Shown here piece after piece: positions 45,043-55,173 of a DNA stretch of 64,000 nucleotides. Positions within the stretch are counted from its first letter, which is position 1, and every line of letters starts with the position of its first letter. The notes beneath the pieces are model-generated. The model saw only the letters and a list, made by a program, of their open reading frames with translations, was not told where the DNA came from and made no database searches. This DNA comes from Olivibacter sp036959255 (GTDB lineage Bacteria > Bacteroidota > Bacteroidia > Sphingobacteriales > Sphingobacteriaceae). Where the stretch lies: NCBI RefSeq assembly GCF_036959255.1, contig NZ_JAWMTI010000003.1, positions 186,001 to 250,000 of the forward strand, read 5' to 3'. The position numbers and the translations under genes are program-made.

Positions 45043-47112
45043 TTATTTATTCTTTTGTTTTAAATAATGGTAAGTATCTAACTGCGCTCGGTTAATCATG
45101 TCATTTTTCCTCTTCCTAACATATTTGTTATCATTTGTAGCATTAATTACACGAGCTTTTGTGTTATCCTGGAGTTGAAGATCAATAATATCTTTTAATT
45201 CTTTGACCAAAGAGGGATCCACAACCGGAAAACTAACCTCCAACCGCCTGTCAATGTTTCTCGTCATCCAATCTGCAGAGGATAAATAGACCTTCTCATG
45301 ACCATCATTTCCGAAGATCCAAACGCGGGCATGCTCTAAAAATCTATCTACAATACTTATAACATTTATATTTTCGCTATACCCAGGCTGTTGTGGGACT
45401 AAACAGCACATGCCCCGAACTATCAATTGGATTTTAACTCCAGCATTACTTGCCTCGTATAACTTCAGAATCATTCCTTCATCCGAAAGACTGTTCATCT
45501 TTAAAATCATATAGGCCTCTTTACCTGCCTTGGCAAATGCTATTTCTTGGTCAACTAATTGATAAACTGCGTTTCGCATCTCTAAAGGTGAAGTAATAAT
45601 ATATTTATATCCCTTGTAAAAAGACTTCTTTTCCAATCCTTTGAAAAGCCTTTTCAGATCTGCTGTAATACCTTTGTGAACGGTGAACATACTGTGATCA
45701 CAATAACTTCGTGCACTCTTTTCATTATAGTTACCCGTCGCGAGATTCGCATAATAGGTGAGTCGCCCCTTTTCTCGTCGACTTATTAAGCATATTTTGG
45801 AATGTACTTTGTAAGCTAATAGCCCATAATGTACATGTACTCCCGCCTCCTCTAACTTACTGCTCCAAAAAATATTAGCCCCTTCATCAAATCTTGCTTT
45901 CAATTCAATTAGGCAGTTTACTTTTTTTCCATTTTTTGATGCGTTGATCAGTGCATTGATAATTTTTGAGTTTTCAGCCAAACGGTAGAGGGTAATGTTT
46001 ATTTCTACTACTTTTGGATCAATGGCAGCCTCTCGGAGGAAGTGAATAATATAATCAAACGATTGATAGGGTAAACTGATCAAATAATCCCGTTTTGCGA
46101 CCTGAGTAAAAATACTATTGCTTAAATCAAGTTCTTTTACCTCAAGAGCAGGAAGCGTCTCGTACACTAAAGAAGTCCCTCCTACATTTGGGAAGGCGAT
46201 GAAATCTTTAAAATTATGATAACGGTTACCCGGTATAAGTAAACCATTATTCAAATTCATTCTCGAGACTAAAAAATTCAACATATCTAATGGAATTTCA
46301 CTATCATAGAGTAAACGCATCGGTTTACCCTTCGATCTTCCCAAAAGACTCTTACTTAAAGCCTCTATAAACTTTTCACTTACATTTGGATCTATATCGA
46401 GTTCGGCATCACGGGTTAACTGAATTGTATAGGCTTCAATCGTATCGTATTTGAAAATAAAAAACAACTCGTCCAGACAATAACGGATTATATCGTCTAA
46501 TAATATAATAAATTTAAGTTGATTGCTATGGGGTAGTACCAAAAAGCGATTCACACTTTTACTAGGCACTTCTAGTAGTGCATATTTGACCTTTTTACGA
46601 TAGGTTAGCTTAATAAGAAAATAAATTCGGCGGTCTTTTAGTTCTGGGAAAGGCTTGGTGTTATCTCCATCTAACATAATCGGAACCAGGTTAGGAAGCA
46701 CTTTCTCTTGAAAATACTTCCTAACAAATTCGCCCCTACTTACATTCAGTTGTTTTTCATTGATAATGAAAATTTTCTCATCGGCCAATTCTTTGATTAT
46801 CTCATGCTCATATAGGTACTCAAAGCGTTTCTCCTGTTTAACAACAATATTCTTAATTTCATTCAAAACTTTCCGAGGATTGAAACCTAACAACTCCTTT
46901 GCTTTCGTGTTAACATTAACCAAACGATTAAGTGTAGCAACTCTTACCCGGTAAAACTCATCCAAATTAGAAGAGAATATCGATAGAAAACGAAGACGTT
47001 CTAATAAAGGCACTGTTTTATCTGCCGCTTCTTGTAGTACGCGCTCATTAAAATATAACCAACTTATCTCTCTATTTATTAAAGGAGCTTTACTCTTAAA
47101 AGATGCAGACAT
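45043..47112 (-). CDS. ppk1: polyphosphate kinase 1
   Basis: The 689-residue enzyme makes inorganic polyphosphate from ATP, reversibly. NREISWLYFNERVLQEA and FSSNLDEFYRVRVA mark the N domain and FDEGANIFWSSKLEEAGVHV the C1 domain. The autophosphorylated histidine is His437 (KVHSKICLI), and LEHARVWIFGNDG carries the second conserved histidine. The length is normal. It is the first gene of a two-gene unit with ppx. The AT-rich 86-base spacer upstream separates it from the lysine-rich protein gene. Confidence 0.97.
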   Translation of the reverse strand: MSASFKSKAPLINREISWLYFNERVLQEAADKTVPLLERLRFLSIFSSNLDEFYRVRVATLNRLVNVNTKAKELLGFNPRKVLNEIKNIVVKQEKRFEYLYEHEIIKELADEKIFIINEKQLNVSRGEFVRKYFQEKVLPNLVPIMLDGDNTKPFPELKDRRIYFLIKLTYRKKVKYALLEVPSKSVNRFLVLPHSNQLKFIILLDDIIRYCLDELFFIFKYDTIEAYTIQLTRDAELDIDPNVSEKFIEALSKSLLGRSKGKPMRLLYDSEIPLDMLNFLVSRMNLNNGLLIPGNRYHNFKDFIAFPNVGGTSLVYETLPALEVKELDLSNSIFTQVAKRDYLISLPYQSFDYIIHFLREAAIDPKVVEINITLYRLAENSKIINALINASKNGKKVNCLIELKARFDEGANIFWSSKLEEAGVHVHYGLLAYKVHSKICLISRREKGRLTYYANLATGNYNEKSARSYCDHSMFTVHKGITADLKRLFKGLEKKSFYKGYKYIITSPLEMRNAVYQLVDQEIAFAKAGKEAYMILKMNSLSDEGMILKLYEASNAGVKIQLIVRGMCCLVPQQPGYSENINVISIVDRFLEHARVWIFGNDGHEKVYLSSADWMTRNIDRRLEVSFPVVDPSLVKELKDIIDLQLQDNTKARVINATNDNKYVRKRKNDMINRAQLDTYHYLKQKNK

Positions 47113-47198
47113 TTATCAGAATACCGTTTATAGACAGCAAATTTTGCATAAAAATGTTAAGTAAACGTTAAGCAAACATTACCTTTTATGAATAAAAA

Positions 47199-48071
47199 TC
47201 AAGAAGTTGCTGGTTTTTCTGATGACGTAGACGACTTATCTATCGTTTTGTTTGCTGTACTGGAAGTTGCCTTGTTAGGTGCAGCCTTCGGCCGACTAGT
47301 AGAAGCCGTTGCCGATTTTGCTTCCGGCTTTTTATTGGCAGTAACCGTTTTCTTTTCTTCTTTAACGACCGGATTTAGTGCAGTCTCCTTTTTTGTTTGG
47401 TCTACGACCCGGGAGCTGGATACTGTTTTAGGTTGTGTTGCTGCCTTTACCGTTGTAGACACTGTCGTTGGTTGTTTCGCATTTTTTATTATACCGGTAG
47501 CTGTTGTTGCGGAAGTACTTCGTTGCGTACCCGTTTTCTTCGTTGTAGTTGTTGAAGGAGCTTTTTGCACACCTGCGTTTTTCGTTGCATTAGTTGTTGC
47601 TATTGAAGAAGCGGTAGGTTTAACGGAGATAGCTTTGGGAATAGGTAATTTGGCTTGCGCCACCGATTGGGCTTTTCCACTGATTTTACTGACTTCGGCT
47701 TTTACATTTTTTTCATCCTTTGTTGGCGCTTTTTTTAAGGTTGCAACGGGCTTACTTGCTGCCTTTGCCTTCTGTTCCACTGCCTTTGAGGTTTTTTCTA
47801 TCTTCTCCTTCAATTTCTTTTCTACCTTTTCTCCAGGAGCTTTGGCTTTCTTTTTAGCGGCTGTTGCCTTTTTCTTAGTTTGTTTTTTAGTCTCCTCTAT
47901 TTTAGAGGACAACTTTTCTGCAAGCCTTTTGCTTACTTTTTTAATATCATCAGCCAAATCCTTTGTTTCGTGACCTAAATCGTTTAACAACGACGTAAAA
48001 CGCTTGGTTAGCGATTTGGTAACTTTTTGCTTATCTGCTTTTTTTTGCTTTTTAGTGATTTTCTTAGCCAT
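47199..48071 (-). CDS. lysine/alanine/threonine-rich histone-H1-like low-complexity protein
   Basis: The 290-residue protein is highly basic and of low complexity. Residues 1-65 form a charged helical region that looks somewhat more specific (FTSLLNDLGHETKDLADDIKKV). From about 65 on it is mainly KKA, KAK, TTT and ATA strings with many short AxK-type units, resembling the tail of histone H1-like bacterial proteins that bind DNA or RNA. It has no signal peptide. The start MAKKITKKQKK has an ATG 55 bases from the next gene upstream. A role in nucleoid structure is a reasonable guess but is not shown. The opposite strand is also open for 261 codons, a consequence of the skewed codon use. Confidence 0.78.
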   Translation of the reverse strand: MAKKITKKQKKADKQKVTKSLTKRFTSLLNDLGHETKDLADDIKKVSKRLAEKLSSKIEETKKQTKKKATAAKKKAKAPGEKVEKKLKEKIEKTSKAVEQKAKAASKPVATLKKAPTKDEKNVKAEVSKISGKAQSVAQAKLPIPKAISVKPTASSIATTNATKNAGVQKAPSTTTTKKTGTQRSTSATTATGIIKNAKQPTTVSTTVKAATQPKTVSSSRVVDQTKKETALNPVVKEEKKTVTANKKPEAKSATASTSRPKAAPNKATSSTANKTIDKSSTSSEKPATS

Positions 48072-48126
48072 AACAGTTTAATTTATCTACATAAAGCTAA
48101 GCAAATTAAATACCGAAAACAAAGGA

Positions 48127-49158
48127 TTATTTATTCCAAGGCGTCTCCTCAAGCAGCTCCATTTGCCACAGGATTTGTTCTTCTGTAATTGGATAAGGTT
48201 TATCTTTTCTTATCTGTTCATATACTGCATTGAATAAACCTTTATAATTGCCCTTAAGTGCTTCTTTATAAAAAATCTGTTTCTGGTTACTTCTATTGAT
48301 GATTGTTAGTAAACCTTCTTGACCTACCGCTTCCAAACCGAATTTTTCATCAGTTGGCCACATACCTTTATCTAATTGCTCCTCCTGTACATCTGCCCGA
48401 CTCTTCTGAAAAGATCCTTTTGTACCATGTATTATATATGCAGGTAGCGGTTGAGCGACTAATAAACTCGCATGTGCAAAAACAGTAAGACCATGCTCAT
48501 AGTTTAGTACAAAGGTGAAAAAATCATCCACTTCTGAATTTTCCCTGTGTATGCTGGTCAGCTTAATGCTATCCTTGGGTTTGCCAAAAAGCGATATAAT
48601 CTGATCAAGCAAATGTGGTCCTAAATCGTATGTTAAACCTGCTGCTGACTGGTTGATTTCCTTAAACGTTTTAGGACTTTTTTCCTTTCGATAACGATCG
48701 AAGCGAACATGAAATTCTATTATATCACCCAACGCACCACTTTCAATAACTCTTTTAACAAGTTTAAAGTCACTATCCCACCTTCGATTCTGAAAGACCA
48801 TCACATATTTTCCTTGTTTTCTGCCTAAATCAAAAAGTTCTTTCACTTCCTGACTTGTAGCAGCGCAAGGTTTTTCAATAAGCACGTGCTTTCCCTTTAA
48901 CAAGGCTCTTTTTGCATAGTCAAAATGTGTTTGATTGGGAGTATTTACTACAACCAATTCTATTTCATTATCATCCAACAACTCATCAACCGTATCATAA
49001 CTAACGATATGAGGATACCGTTGTTGCGCGTTTTTCTTACTTCTTTCTACTACCGCCTTAAATTTAAATCGCGTATTTGTTTCGAGAAAAGGTGCATGAA
49101 ATATTCTACCGGACATACCATAGGAAAGGATGCCTGCTACAACTGGGTACTTTGACAT
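48127..49158 (-). CDS. Gfo/Idh/MocA-family NAD(P)-dependent oxidoreductase
   Basis: The 343-residue protein has an N-terminal Rossmann domain (AGILSYGMSGRIFHAPF) and the EKP motif (Glu95-Pro97 in HVLIEKPCAAT), followed by the alpha/beta dehydrogenase domain (NRRWDSDFKLVKRVIESG). The histidine and lysine positions expected for catalysis are in the GLTYDLGPHLLDQ segment. It is full length. Members oxidise or reduce sugars, inositols or related alcohols; the substrate is unknown. It stands alone between the lysine-rich protein and the DUF4142 lipoprotein and need not be linked to the carbohydrate locus at the left edge. Confidence 0.93.
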   Translation of the reverse strand: MSKYPVVAGILSYGMSGRIFHAPFLETNTRFKFKAVVERSKKNAQQRYPHIVSYDTVDELLDDNEIELVVVNTPNQTHFDYAKRALLKGKHVLIEKPCAATSQEVKELFDLGRKQGKYVMVFQNRRWDSDFKLVKRVIESGALGDIIEFHVRFDRYRKEKSPKTFKEINQSAAGLTYDLGPHLLDQIISLFGKPKDSIKLTSIHRENSEVDDFFTFVLNYEHGLTVFAHASLLVAQPLPAYIIHGTKGSFQKSRADVQEEQLDKGMWPTDEKFGLEAVGQEGLLTIINRSNQKQIFYKEALKGNYKGLFNAVYEQIRKDKPYPITEEQILWQMELLEETPWNK

Positions 49159-49308
49159 ATACTTATAAGTTTTATTATTTGAAAACGCTGAATTCTTAAA
49201 ATAGTTTTAATTAGTCAGTGCTGTTTTTTCCTTAGCAGGGGTTTCACTTCACTAATCTATATATAGGCTAGAAGTAACATAGAAAAGCCTATTCGCAATT
49301 AGGTACAG

Positions 49309-49350
49309 AAAGCCAACCCATTCTTTTGTTTGTAGGAATGGATTGACTTT
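49309..49350 (-). terminator. probable imperfect terminator after the DUF4142 gene
   Basis: Arms at 49309-49323 and 49336-49350 pair over 15 positions with two mismatches and a 12-base loop. It lies just beyond the minus-strand DUF4142 stop codon. The minus-strand U tract is weak. Confidence 0.4.
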
Positions 49351-49360
49351 TTCAAAAGCG

Positions 49361-49900
49361 TTAAAGTAACGCTTTGATCTCTTCTACGTTTTTTTCAAAT
49401 GCAGGAAGAGCTTCTTCCGCGTATTTTCTAATGCCAACATGTGTATTACGTGCAGCACTTTCAAATTGATGAAGGATAGCTTCTTGGTTGTGCAAAGCAT
49501 GTTTCAAAAATTCCTTTTCCAATACGTTTGCTTGGGCAGAATCTAAACCCGCATGCAATTCCAGTGTATGCATAGCTGGAAAAGGAATCAAAACATCTGC
49601 TTTAGTAGCTAGCTCTTGAACTTTCGTTGCCACTTCTTTATATTGCGTGCTCAAATTGGTAGCTAGGGACTTTATATTTGCATTACTTCCTCGCTGGGAA
49701 ATGATATCCGCAAACTCAATTTCCTCATTTGCTAATTGATATACCGTACGATAAAATCTATATTCTTCGGTATCCGCTTTCGTGATGTTTGTGTAATATA
49801 ACTCTGCACTGGCCTTATGTTCACCAACACTTGTACAAGAGCTCATCGATAAAACACATGCAAAAGTTGACAAGCCAAATAAAGCTATCTTCTTATTCAT
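49361..49900 (-). CDS. DUF4142 lipoprotein
   Basis: The 179-residue protein has a lipoprotein signal with lipobox SMSSC (Cys22). The mature part is a helical bundle of the DUF4142 type: FYRTVYQLANEEIEFADIISQRGSN, shown here only as its key LANEEIEFA part, then LATNLSTQYKEVATKVQELA and LEKEFLKHALHNQEAILHQFE. DUF4142 proteins are ferritin-like in predicted fold but lack proven activity. It is periplasmic or outer-membrane bound. It lies alone, downstream of ppc on the same strand by 106 bases. Confidence 0.88.
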   Translation of the reverse strand: MNKKIALFGLSTFACVLSMSSCTSVGEHKASAELYYTNITKADTEEYRFYRTVYQLANEEIEFADIISQRGSNANIKSLATNLSTQYKEVATKVQELATKADVLIPFPAMHTLELHAGLDSAQANVLEKEFLKHALHNQEAILHQFESAARNTHVGIRKYAEEALPAFEKNVEEIKALL

Positions 49901-50006
49901 TTCTAATTTCTATTTATGTATTACAGTTTTATGCAGCAAACCTAATATAAAAATTTCCTATTATCAATTATTTTATACGTAAATCCTCCGCAATTAAATT
50001 TGTTTA

Positions 50007-52583
50007 CTATACTAAATTTCTTCCTGCGTTGACAATCCCGTATACAGTACGGGTAAGTAACTTACCATAAATTTCATAATTCGGATCATCTGCACTCAGC
50101 TCATGCATTTTTTTTATGGCATAATGTTGAATAATGACAAGTGGTAAAACGATTTTCTCTCTTGTAGCGATTGATTTTCGCTCTACAGGGTAGCGTTCCA
50201 TAAGCACATTCGTGCCCGTTAATTTTAAAAAATATTTCTTAGTCAGCTCGAACTCTTGTCGAAGCATATTCCAAAATGCGCCAAATTTTTTATCATCTTT
50301 CAAATAAGCCGTAATGTTAAAATTCGATTTCGTCATGGACATAATACTATTGTCAATAATCGTTTTGAACATACCCGATGTATTGTACAATTCTTGTACT
50401 TTGTCCCACTCGCCCAAATCGTCTACATTTTTGAGTGCTGTCCCTACTCCATAACAGCCGGGAACACTTTGTTTCAGTTGACTCCAAGCGGTTACAAAAC
50501 TAATGGCGCGCAAATCTTCCAAACGCAATTCTGAATTCGAATTCCTTTTCACCGGCCTGCTGCTTATGTTAAGAGACGACAGAAATTTCAGTGGACTGAG
50601 CTCTTCCAAATACTTCAGGAATAGTGGATGCTTCCTCAACTCCATAAATTTATTATAACTTGCTTCCGCCATCCGATCAATCAACACTTTTTTTTCCTGA
50701 CTCAGGGTATCACCCGGTTTAGTTTTTATGCCTGAGGTTATACCGGCATTTAGCAATTGCTCAATATTATAGTGGGCCGTATCAAAAGAACCGTATTGAC
50801 TACTAATCGTTTGACCCTGTATAGTTAATTGAATATGATCGTTAGCGATTTCATCCCCCATAGAGGCGTAAAAACGCTGCGTCTTTCCACCGCCTCTGGC
50901 GGGAGGACCACCACGTCCATCAAAAAAAGTTAAGTCAACATCGTATTGACGGGCCATTGCGGTAAGTTCTATCTTCGCTTTGTAAATAGACCAGTTGGCC
51001 ATCAGATATCCACCGTCTTTCGTACTATCAGAAAAACCGAGCATAATGGTTTGTTTATTTCCACGATATTTCAAATGTGCTTGATACTCTTTATTATTAT
51101 AGAGAATCTCCATTACATTTGCAGCTCGTTTTAAATCGTCTACAGTTTCAAACAATGGAACAAAGTCAATAGAAAGTGATTTCTTGGTCCAACCGTTCCA
51201 TAAGAACAACTCCATAAGACATAGAATATCAGAAGCCTGTTGACAGTTGCTAATAATGAAACGATGACAGGCCTTTGGTCCACCCGATTGCTGAATTCTT
51301 TGTACGAAACGAATCGTTTCCACCACGTCCAAAATCAAGGGATCCTTGATATCGCTTGTTGGCAAATCAGCTTCCCGAAAACAGACGGTTTTGATCTTAT
51401 CCCCTTCTTCTAATGTAGCCAAATCCACTTCGATCCCTGTTTCTGTTGGGTGATTCTTATAGAGGTATTGATATGTTTTACGGAGAATGCTACTATCTTG
51501 ACGGATATCTAAACTCGAAAAATAGGTGCCAAAAATTTTCACCTTCCGCAAAAGATCATCTACAAGATTAACAAAAAGTCCATCGTGATAATCTGTCAAC
51601 ACTCTTTTTACCTCGCCCAAATTGAAAAGAATAGCGTCTTTTACGTTGCCCTGATTCTCCTGCGGATTGAAACTGTTTTCGTAAAAAACATCCTGTAGAG
51701 CCGCCATATATTTCTCTACTCCTCGGAACGTAATACGGCGCTTCATCACTCTGAAATCTCGGTAATAGCATCGAAACAAGATTGTTCGCAATAATGTTGA
51801 AACTTCTTTCGTACTTTCGGTCGTTACATTCGGATTTCCATCTCGATCGCCACCTGGCCAAAACCCTAACTCAACAATTTGCTTTTCTCCTTCTCCGTTC
51901 GCATCAAAATCATTATCAACCATTCGTTGGATATCCGAAACAACGGGGTAGAACACATGCTCTAAAAACCAAGTTAGACTCCGCGCTTCATCAACAGGTG
52001 TTGGTTTATTCTTTTGCAGGAAAGGGGTTTTGCCCAATTGCTGCAAAAGCAAATGAATATCATTAATATCATTATTTTTAAGGGCTGATGTCAAGTCTGT
52101 AATGATCCCCAGCACCTCTCCCGGATAAAACTGTGTGGGGTGAGCGGTCAGAACAAGTCGTAATGAGAAATCTTTTAGTCGATTAATAATCTTATCACGC
52201 AATACGTTGTTATTTTCGGCGCGCTTGAACAAAGACTCCAGCGAACCTGCATCATCCGCCCTACCCGTTTTTGAAAAGGCCGCGTCTTCTATCGCATCAA
52301 ATAATACAACCTGTCTTTCAATATATTGAATAATTCGAAAAAGCAGATCAAAACGATCAGCCTTATGGATATATTGTTCGTATTGTCCAAAAAAACTTTC
52401 AATGATTGCCTCGGGATCCATTTTGTCATTCACTCCTTTTTCAATATGTGTTGAAAAAAAAGGTAATAACGTCCCGGTATGTTTAACTTGGTAAAATGGT
52501 AATGTTAAAAAAAGACTATTAAAGAGTTCAAAGCGCGTCAGCACCTCGTTCTCGTAAATAGCTTCTTTCTGACTTAGTTTCAT
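50007..52583 (-). CDS. ppc: phosphoenolpyruvate carboxylase
   Basis: The 858-residue enzyme makes oxaloacetate from phosphoenolpyruvate and bicarbonate to refill the citric acid cycle. The catalytic histidine is in VLTAHPTQFYPGE, and the mobile glycine-rich loop FFDGRGGPPARGGG, the LGFSDSTKDGGYL motif and WPGGDRDGNPNV are all present. The C-terminus (RTVYGIVNAGRNLV) differs from the usual QNTG ending of the allosteric site, as in other Bacteroidota enzymes of somewhat divergent type. The gene stands alone, divergent from the FUSC membrane protein gene. Confidence 0.95.
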   Translation of the reverse strand: MKLSQKEAIYENEVLTRFELFNSLFLTLPFYQVKHTGTLLPFFSTHIEKGVNDKMDPEAIIESFFGQYEQYIHKADRFDLLFRIIQYIERQVVLFDAIEDAAFSKTGRADDAGSLESLFKRAENNNVLRDKIINRLKDFSLRLVLTAHPTQFYPGEVLGIITDLTSALKNNDINDIHLLLQQLGKTPFLQKNKPTPVDEARSLTWFLEHVFYPVVSDIQRMVDNDFDANGEGEKQIVELGFWPGGDRDGNPNVTTESTKEVSTLLRTILFRCYYRDFRVMKRRITFRGVEKYMAALQDVFYENSFNPQENQGNVKDAILFNLGEVKRVLTDYHDGLFVNLVDDLLRKVKIFGTYFSSLDIRQDSSILRKTYQYLYKNHPTETGIEVDLATLEEGDKIKTVCFREADLPTSDIKDPLILDVVETIRFVQRIQQSGGPKACHRFIISNCQQASDILCLMELFLWNGWTKKSLSIDFVPLFETVDDLKRAANVMEILYNNKEYQAHLKYRGNKQTIMLGFSDSTKDGGYLMANWSIYKAKIELTAMARQYDVDLTFFDGRGGPPARGGGKTQRFYASMGDEIANDHIQLTIQGQTISSQYGSFDTAHYNIEQLLNAGITSGIKTKPGDTLSQEKKVLIDRMAEASYNKFMELRKHPLFLKYLEELSPLKFLSSLNISSRPVKRNSNSELRLEDLRAISFVTAWSQLKQSVPGCYGVGTALKNVDDLGEWDKVQELYNTSGMFKTIIDNSIMSMTKSNFNITAYLKDDKKFGAFWNMLRQEFELTKKYFLKLTGTNVLMERYPVERKSIATREKIVLPLVIIQHYAIKKMHELSADDPNYEIYGKLLTRTVYGIVNAGRNLV

Positions 52584-52981
52584 AAATACACCTCAAAGAT
52601 TAATACGTGGTTTAAACAAAAAAATTATTGTTTTTTCAACAAAACGGCACAAAATACAAATAAATATCAAAACAATATAAACTTAACTACAATTCAATAA
52701 ACAATACCCCTACTTATCATAACATTTTTTAATTCAAACACCAAGCAATCCAATAGAAGAACACCGTTAGGTTCAATGTTATAACGCGTTCATGTCCAAT
52801 AAGTTTTTTACTTTCAATAATATAGATAAAATATCGCTATGTCTGTTAAAAAGAAATAAAATGACTTTAATCCGTCAAAATACTCCAAGTAAAAATAACT
52901 CGGCCGGATTTTTGTATATTCGTCAGTAAATCCCCTAATGACAAGGGAAAATCTATCGTATTACTTTACTGATTTTTTCTA
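52584..52981. promoter_or_regulatory. divergent spacer between ppc and the FUSC-family gene
   Basis: The 398-base AT-rich region holds no gene or RNA that I can recognise. It must contain both promoters. The minus-strand segment just before ppc has several TTTG strings with imperfect spacing; before the FUSC gene a TTTG at 52911-52914 is present without a clear partner. I see no inverted repeat of note. Confidence 0.4.
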
Positions 52982-55147
52982 GTGAAACAAACACAAGCTA
53001 TTAAGACGTTTTTATATAGTCAGTATTTCGCTGATGGTTTGCGAATTGCCTTTGGGGCACTGGTTCCCGCGCTAATTTTTTCTTATTTAGGAGATATAAG
53101 GACGGGAATAGCTGTGTCTTTGGGGGCGGTAATTACCAGCATAGTAGATACACCAGGTCCTACAAAAGATCGCAGAAACGCCATGTTAGTCTTAGTTGGA
53201 CTTATCTTTTTGATATCCTTTATCACAAAGTTGATCAATCCTTTTGACACCGTTGTTATTATCTTTTTATCAGTACTCAATTTTTCCATGTGCATGATCG
53301 CCGTATATGGTACGCGTGCCGCGTCACTGGGAACAGCCGCGATTCTCGTGATGATTCTGAATATGGACGATCTAAAAATGACCGCAGACAGCTCACTTAT
53401 GCATGCCGTTTATGCAACGATCGGCGGAGCTTGGTATCTGCTTTTAAGTCTTACGCTAACGCAATTCAGACCATTCAGACTTTCGCAACAAGCCTTAGCC
53501 GAGTGCATACAAGATACTGCAGATTATTTAAGGCTAAAGGCTAAGTTCTATGATGTAACGGTTGATAGCGACAAGAACTACCAAAAACTGATTGATCAGC
53601 AAGTAACTGTTCACCAACACCAAGACATCGTAAGAGAATTACTCTTTAAAAGCAAGGCGGTAGTAAAGGATTCCACACGTTTAGGACGGGTATTAGTGAT
53701 TATATTCACCGACATGGTGGATATTTTTGAACGAACGATGGCAACCCATTACGATTATGAGGCTATTCGACAAAACTTTGGGGGTACGGATGCGCTAAGA
53801 GCCATCAGATTAACCGTTAATAGGCTGGCCAATGAAATGGACAATCTAGCCTACCATATTACCGCTGATCATCGTCCCAAAAAGCTGTACGATTTCAAAT
53901 CGGATCTGGAATTGATAAAGGCAGCAATTGATAAGGTAGAGGACACGGGTAAAAACGCGGTTATCCTAAAAAAGATATTAGTTAACATTCGAGACCTCAT
54001 TACCAAACTCAACAACATTTACCAGTATTTTGACGCCCAAGCAACTCAATTAAATAATCAGGAGACTGATCTAACTAAATTCTTATCCCATCAATCGTTT
54101 GACGCCAAAATACTAAAGGCTAACTTTACATTAAGCTCTTCCACATTCCGCCATGCACTACGGATGGTAATTGTGATGATTGTCGCATTTTTTATTTCAA
54201 AACTCATTCCCTTTGGTAATCATAGTTACTGGATTTTAATGACGATTCTTGTTATTCTTAAACCAGGTTGGAGTTTGACCAAACAACGTAACTATCAACG
54301 TATGTCAGGCACGATAATCGGAGGATTAGCTGGCATAGCTATTCTCCTTGGTGTTGAGCAGGAGGTTGTTAGATTCATTTTTCTCATGTTTTTTATGGTT
54401 CTTGCCTATAGCTTCATCCGCATTAATTACATTCTTGGCGTAATGTTTTTGACTCCTTACCTTTTGCTGCTCTATAGCTTCTTGGGTGTGAGCACGCTAG
54501 AAATCCTTCAAGAACGGATCATTGATACCATAACGGGTAGTTTGTTAGCTTTTACCTCCAGTTATATTATTTTCCCCAGTTGGGAGGGCAAAAATGTGCA
54601 GACCAGTATGCGAAAACTCTTAATTGCCAATTATAACTACCTGGCCAGGGCCTTGGAATATCTCGTGGGGATTGAGGTTAGCGAAACTGAATACAAACTG
54701 GTGAGAAAAGATGTTTATGTCAACATGGCAAACATGACCTCCATTTTTCAGCGGATGATAACGGAACCGAAAAGTAAACAAAAAAATGCCAAAGATTTAA
54801 ATAAATTCTTAATATATAACCATATATTATCCTCTTACTCAGTAGCATTGGTTACAGTTGTAAAAAATGCTGATCCGAAATCACTAACTGCAGAGCATGT
54901 TAAGCTAACACGAAAATCACTCAAACAGCTTTCCCAAACTATTCTTCAATTTAAAATGAATGAAGAGAATGAACCGTTCACTGAAATAGATATTAAAACC
55001 GCTGTAACCTTACCAGAGAACGCAGGCGAGAACGAAGAAACGAAATTAATAACAGAGCAAATATCCTTTGTAAGCAAAATCGCCCAAGATTTAAACAAAA
55101 TATGTGAACGCATGGATTTGCTGAGGGAAAATAACCTAGCAGCATGA
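52982..55147 (+). CDS. FUSC-family membrane protein (YccS/aromatic acid exporter-like)
   Basis: The 721-residue protein has two blocks of transmembrane helices (about residues 15-160 and 395-520), each followed by a long soluble region, as in YccS and fusaric-acid-resistance-type exporters. RHALRMVIVMIVAFFI and SYWILMTILVILKPGWS, then QRMSGTIIGGLAG, form the FUSC signature. It is probably an inner membrane efflux component; no membrane-fusion partner (AaeA-like) is adjacent. The start codon is GTG at 52982; no ATG lies in a suitable place before the first helix. It is convergent with wbqC, 26 bases apart. Confidence 0.9.
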   Translation: MKQTQAIKTFLYSQYFADGLRIAFGALVPALIFSYLGDIRTGIAVSLGAVITSIVDTPGPTKDRRNAMLVLVGLIFLISFITKLINPFDTVVIIFLSVLNFSMCMIAVYGTRAASLGTAAILVMILNMDDLKMTADSSLMHAVYATIGGAWYLLLSLTLTQFRPFRLSQQALAECIQDTADYLRLKAKFYDVTVDSDKNYQKLIDQQVTVHQHQDIVRELLFKSKAVVKDSTRLGRVLVIIFTDMVDIFERTMATHYDYEAIRQNFGGTDALRAIRLTVNRLANEMDNLAYHITADHRPKKLYDFKSDLELIKAAIDKVEDTGKNAVILKKILVNIRDLITKLNNIYQYFDAQATQLNNQETDLTKFLSHQSFDAKILKANFTLSSSTFRHALRMVIVMIVAFFISKLIPFGNHSYWILMTILVILKPGWSLTKQRNYQRMSGTIIGGLAGIAILLGVEQEVVRFIFLMFFMVLAYSFIRINYILGVMFLTPYLLLLYSFLGVSTLEILQERIIDTITGSLLAFTSSYIIFPSWEGKNVQTSMRKLLIANYNYLARALEYLVGIEVSETEYKLVRKDVYVNMANMTSIFQRMITEPKSKQKNAKDLNKFLIYNHILSSYSVALVTVVKNADPKSLTAEHVKLTRKSLKQLSQTILQFKMNEENEPFTEIDIKTAVTLPENAGENEETKLITEQISFVSKIAQDLNKICERMDLLRENNLAA

Positions 55148-55173
55148 AGTAAAATAGAAATATCTATAGTTAT

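Noticed and set aside
47188..47973. Open frame of 261 codons on the plus strand, hydrophobic, looks like a membrane protein
   Set aside because: It is antisense to the lysine/alanine-rich gene; reversal of AAA/GCN/ACN codons gives Phe/Val/Cys-rich frames. It has no sensible promoter or domain.
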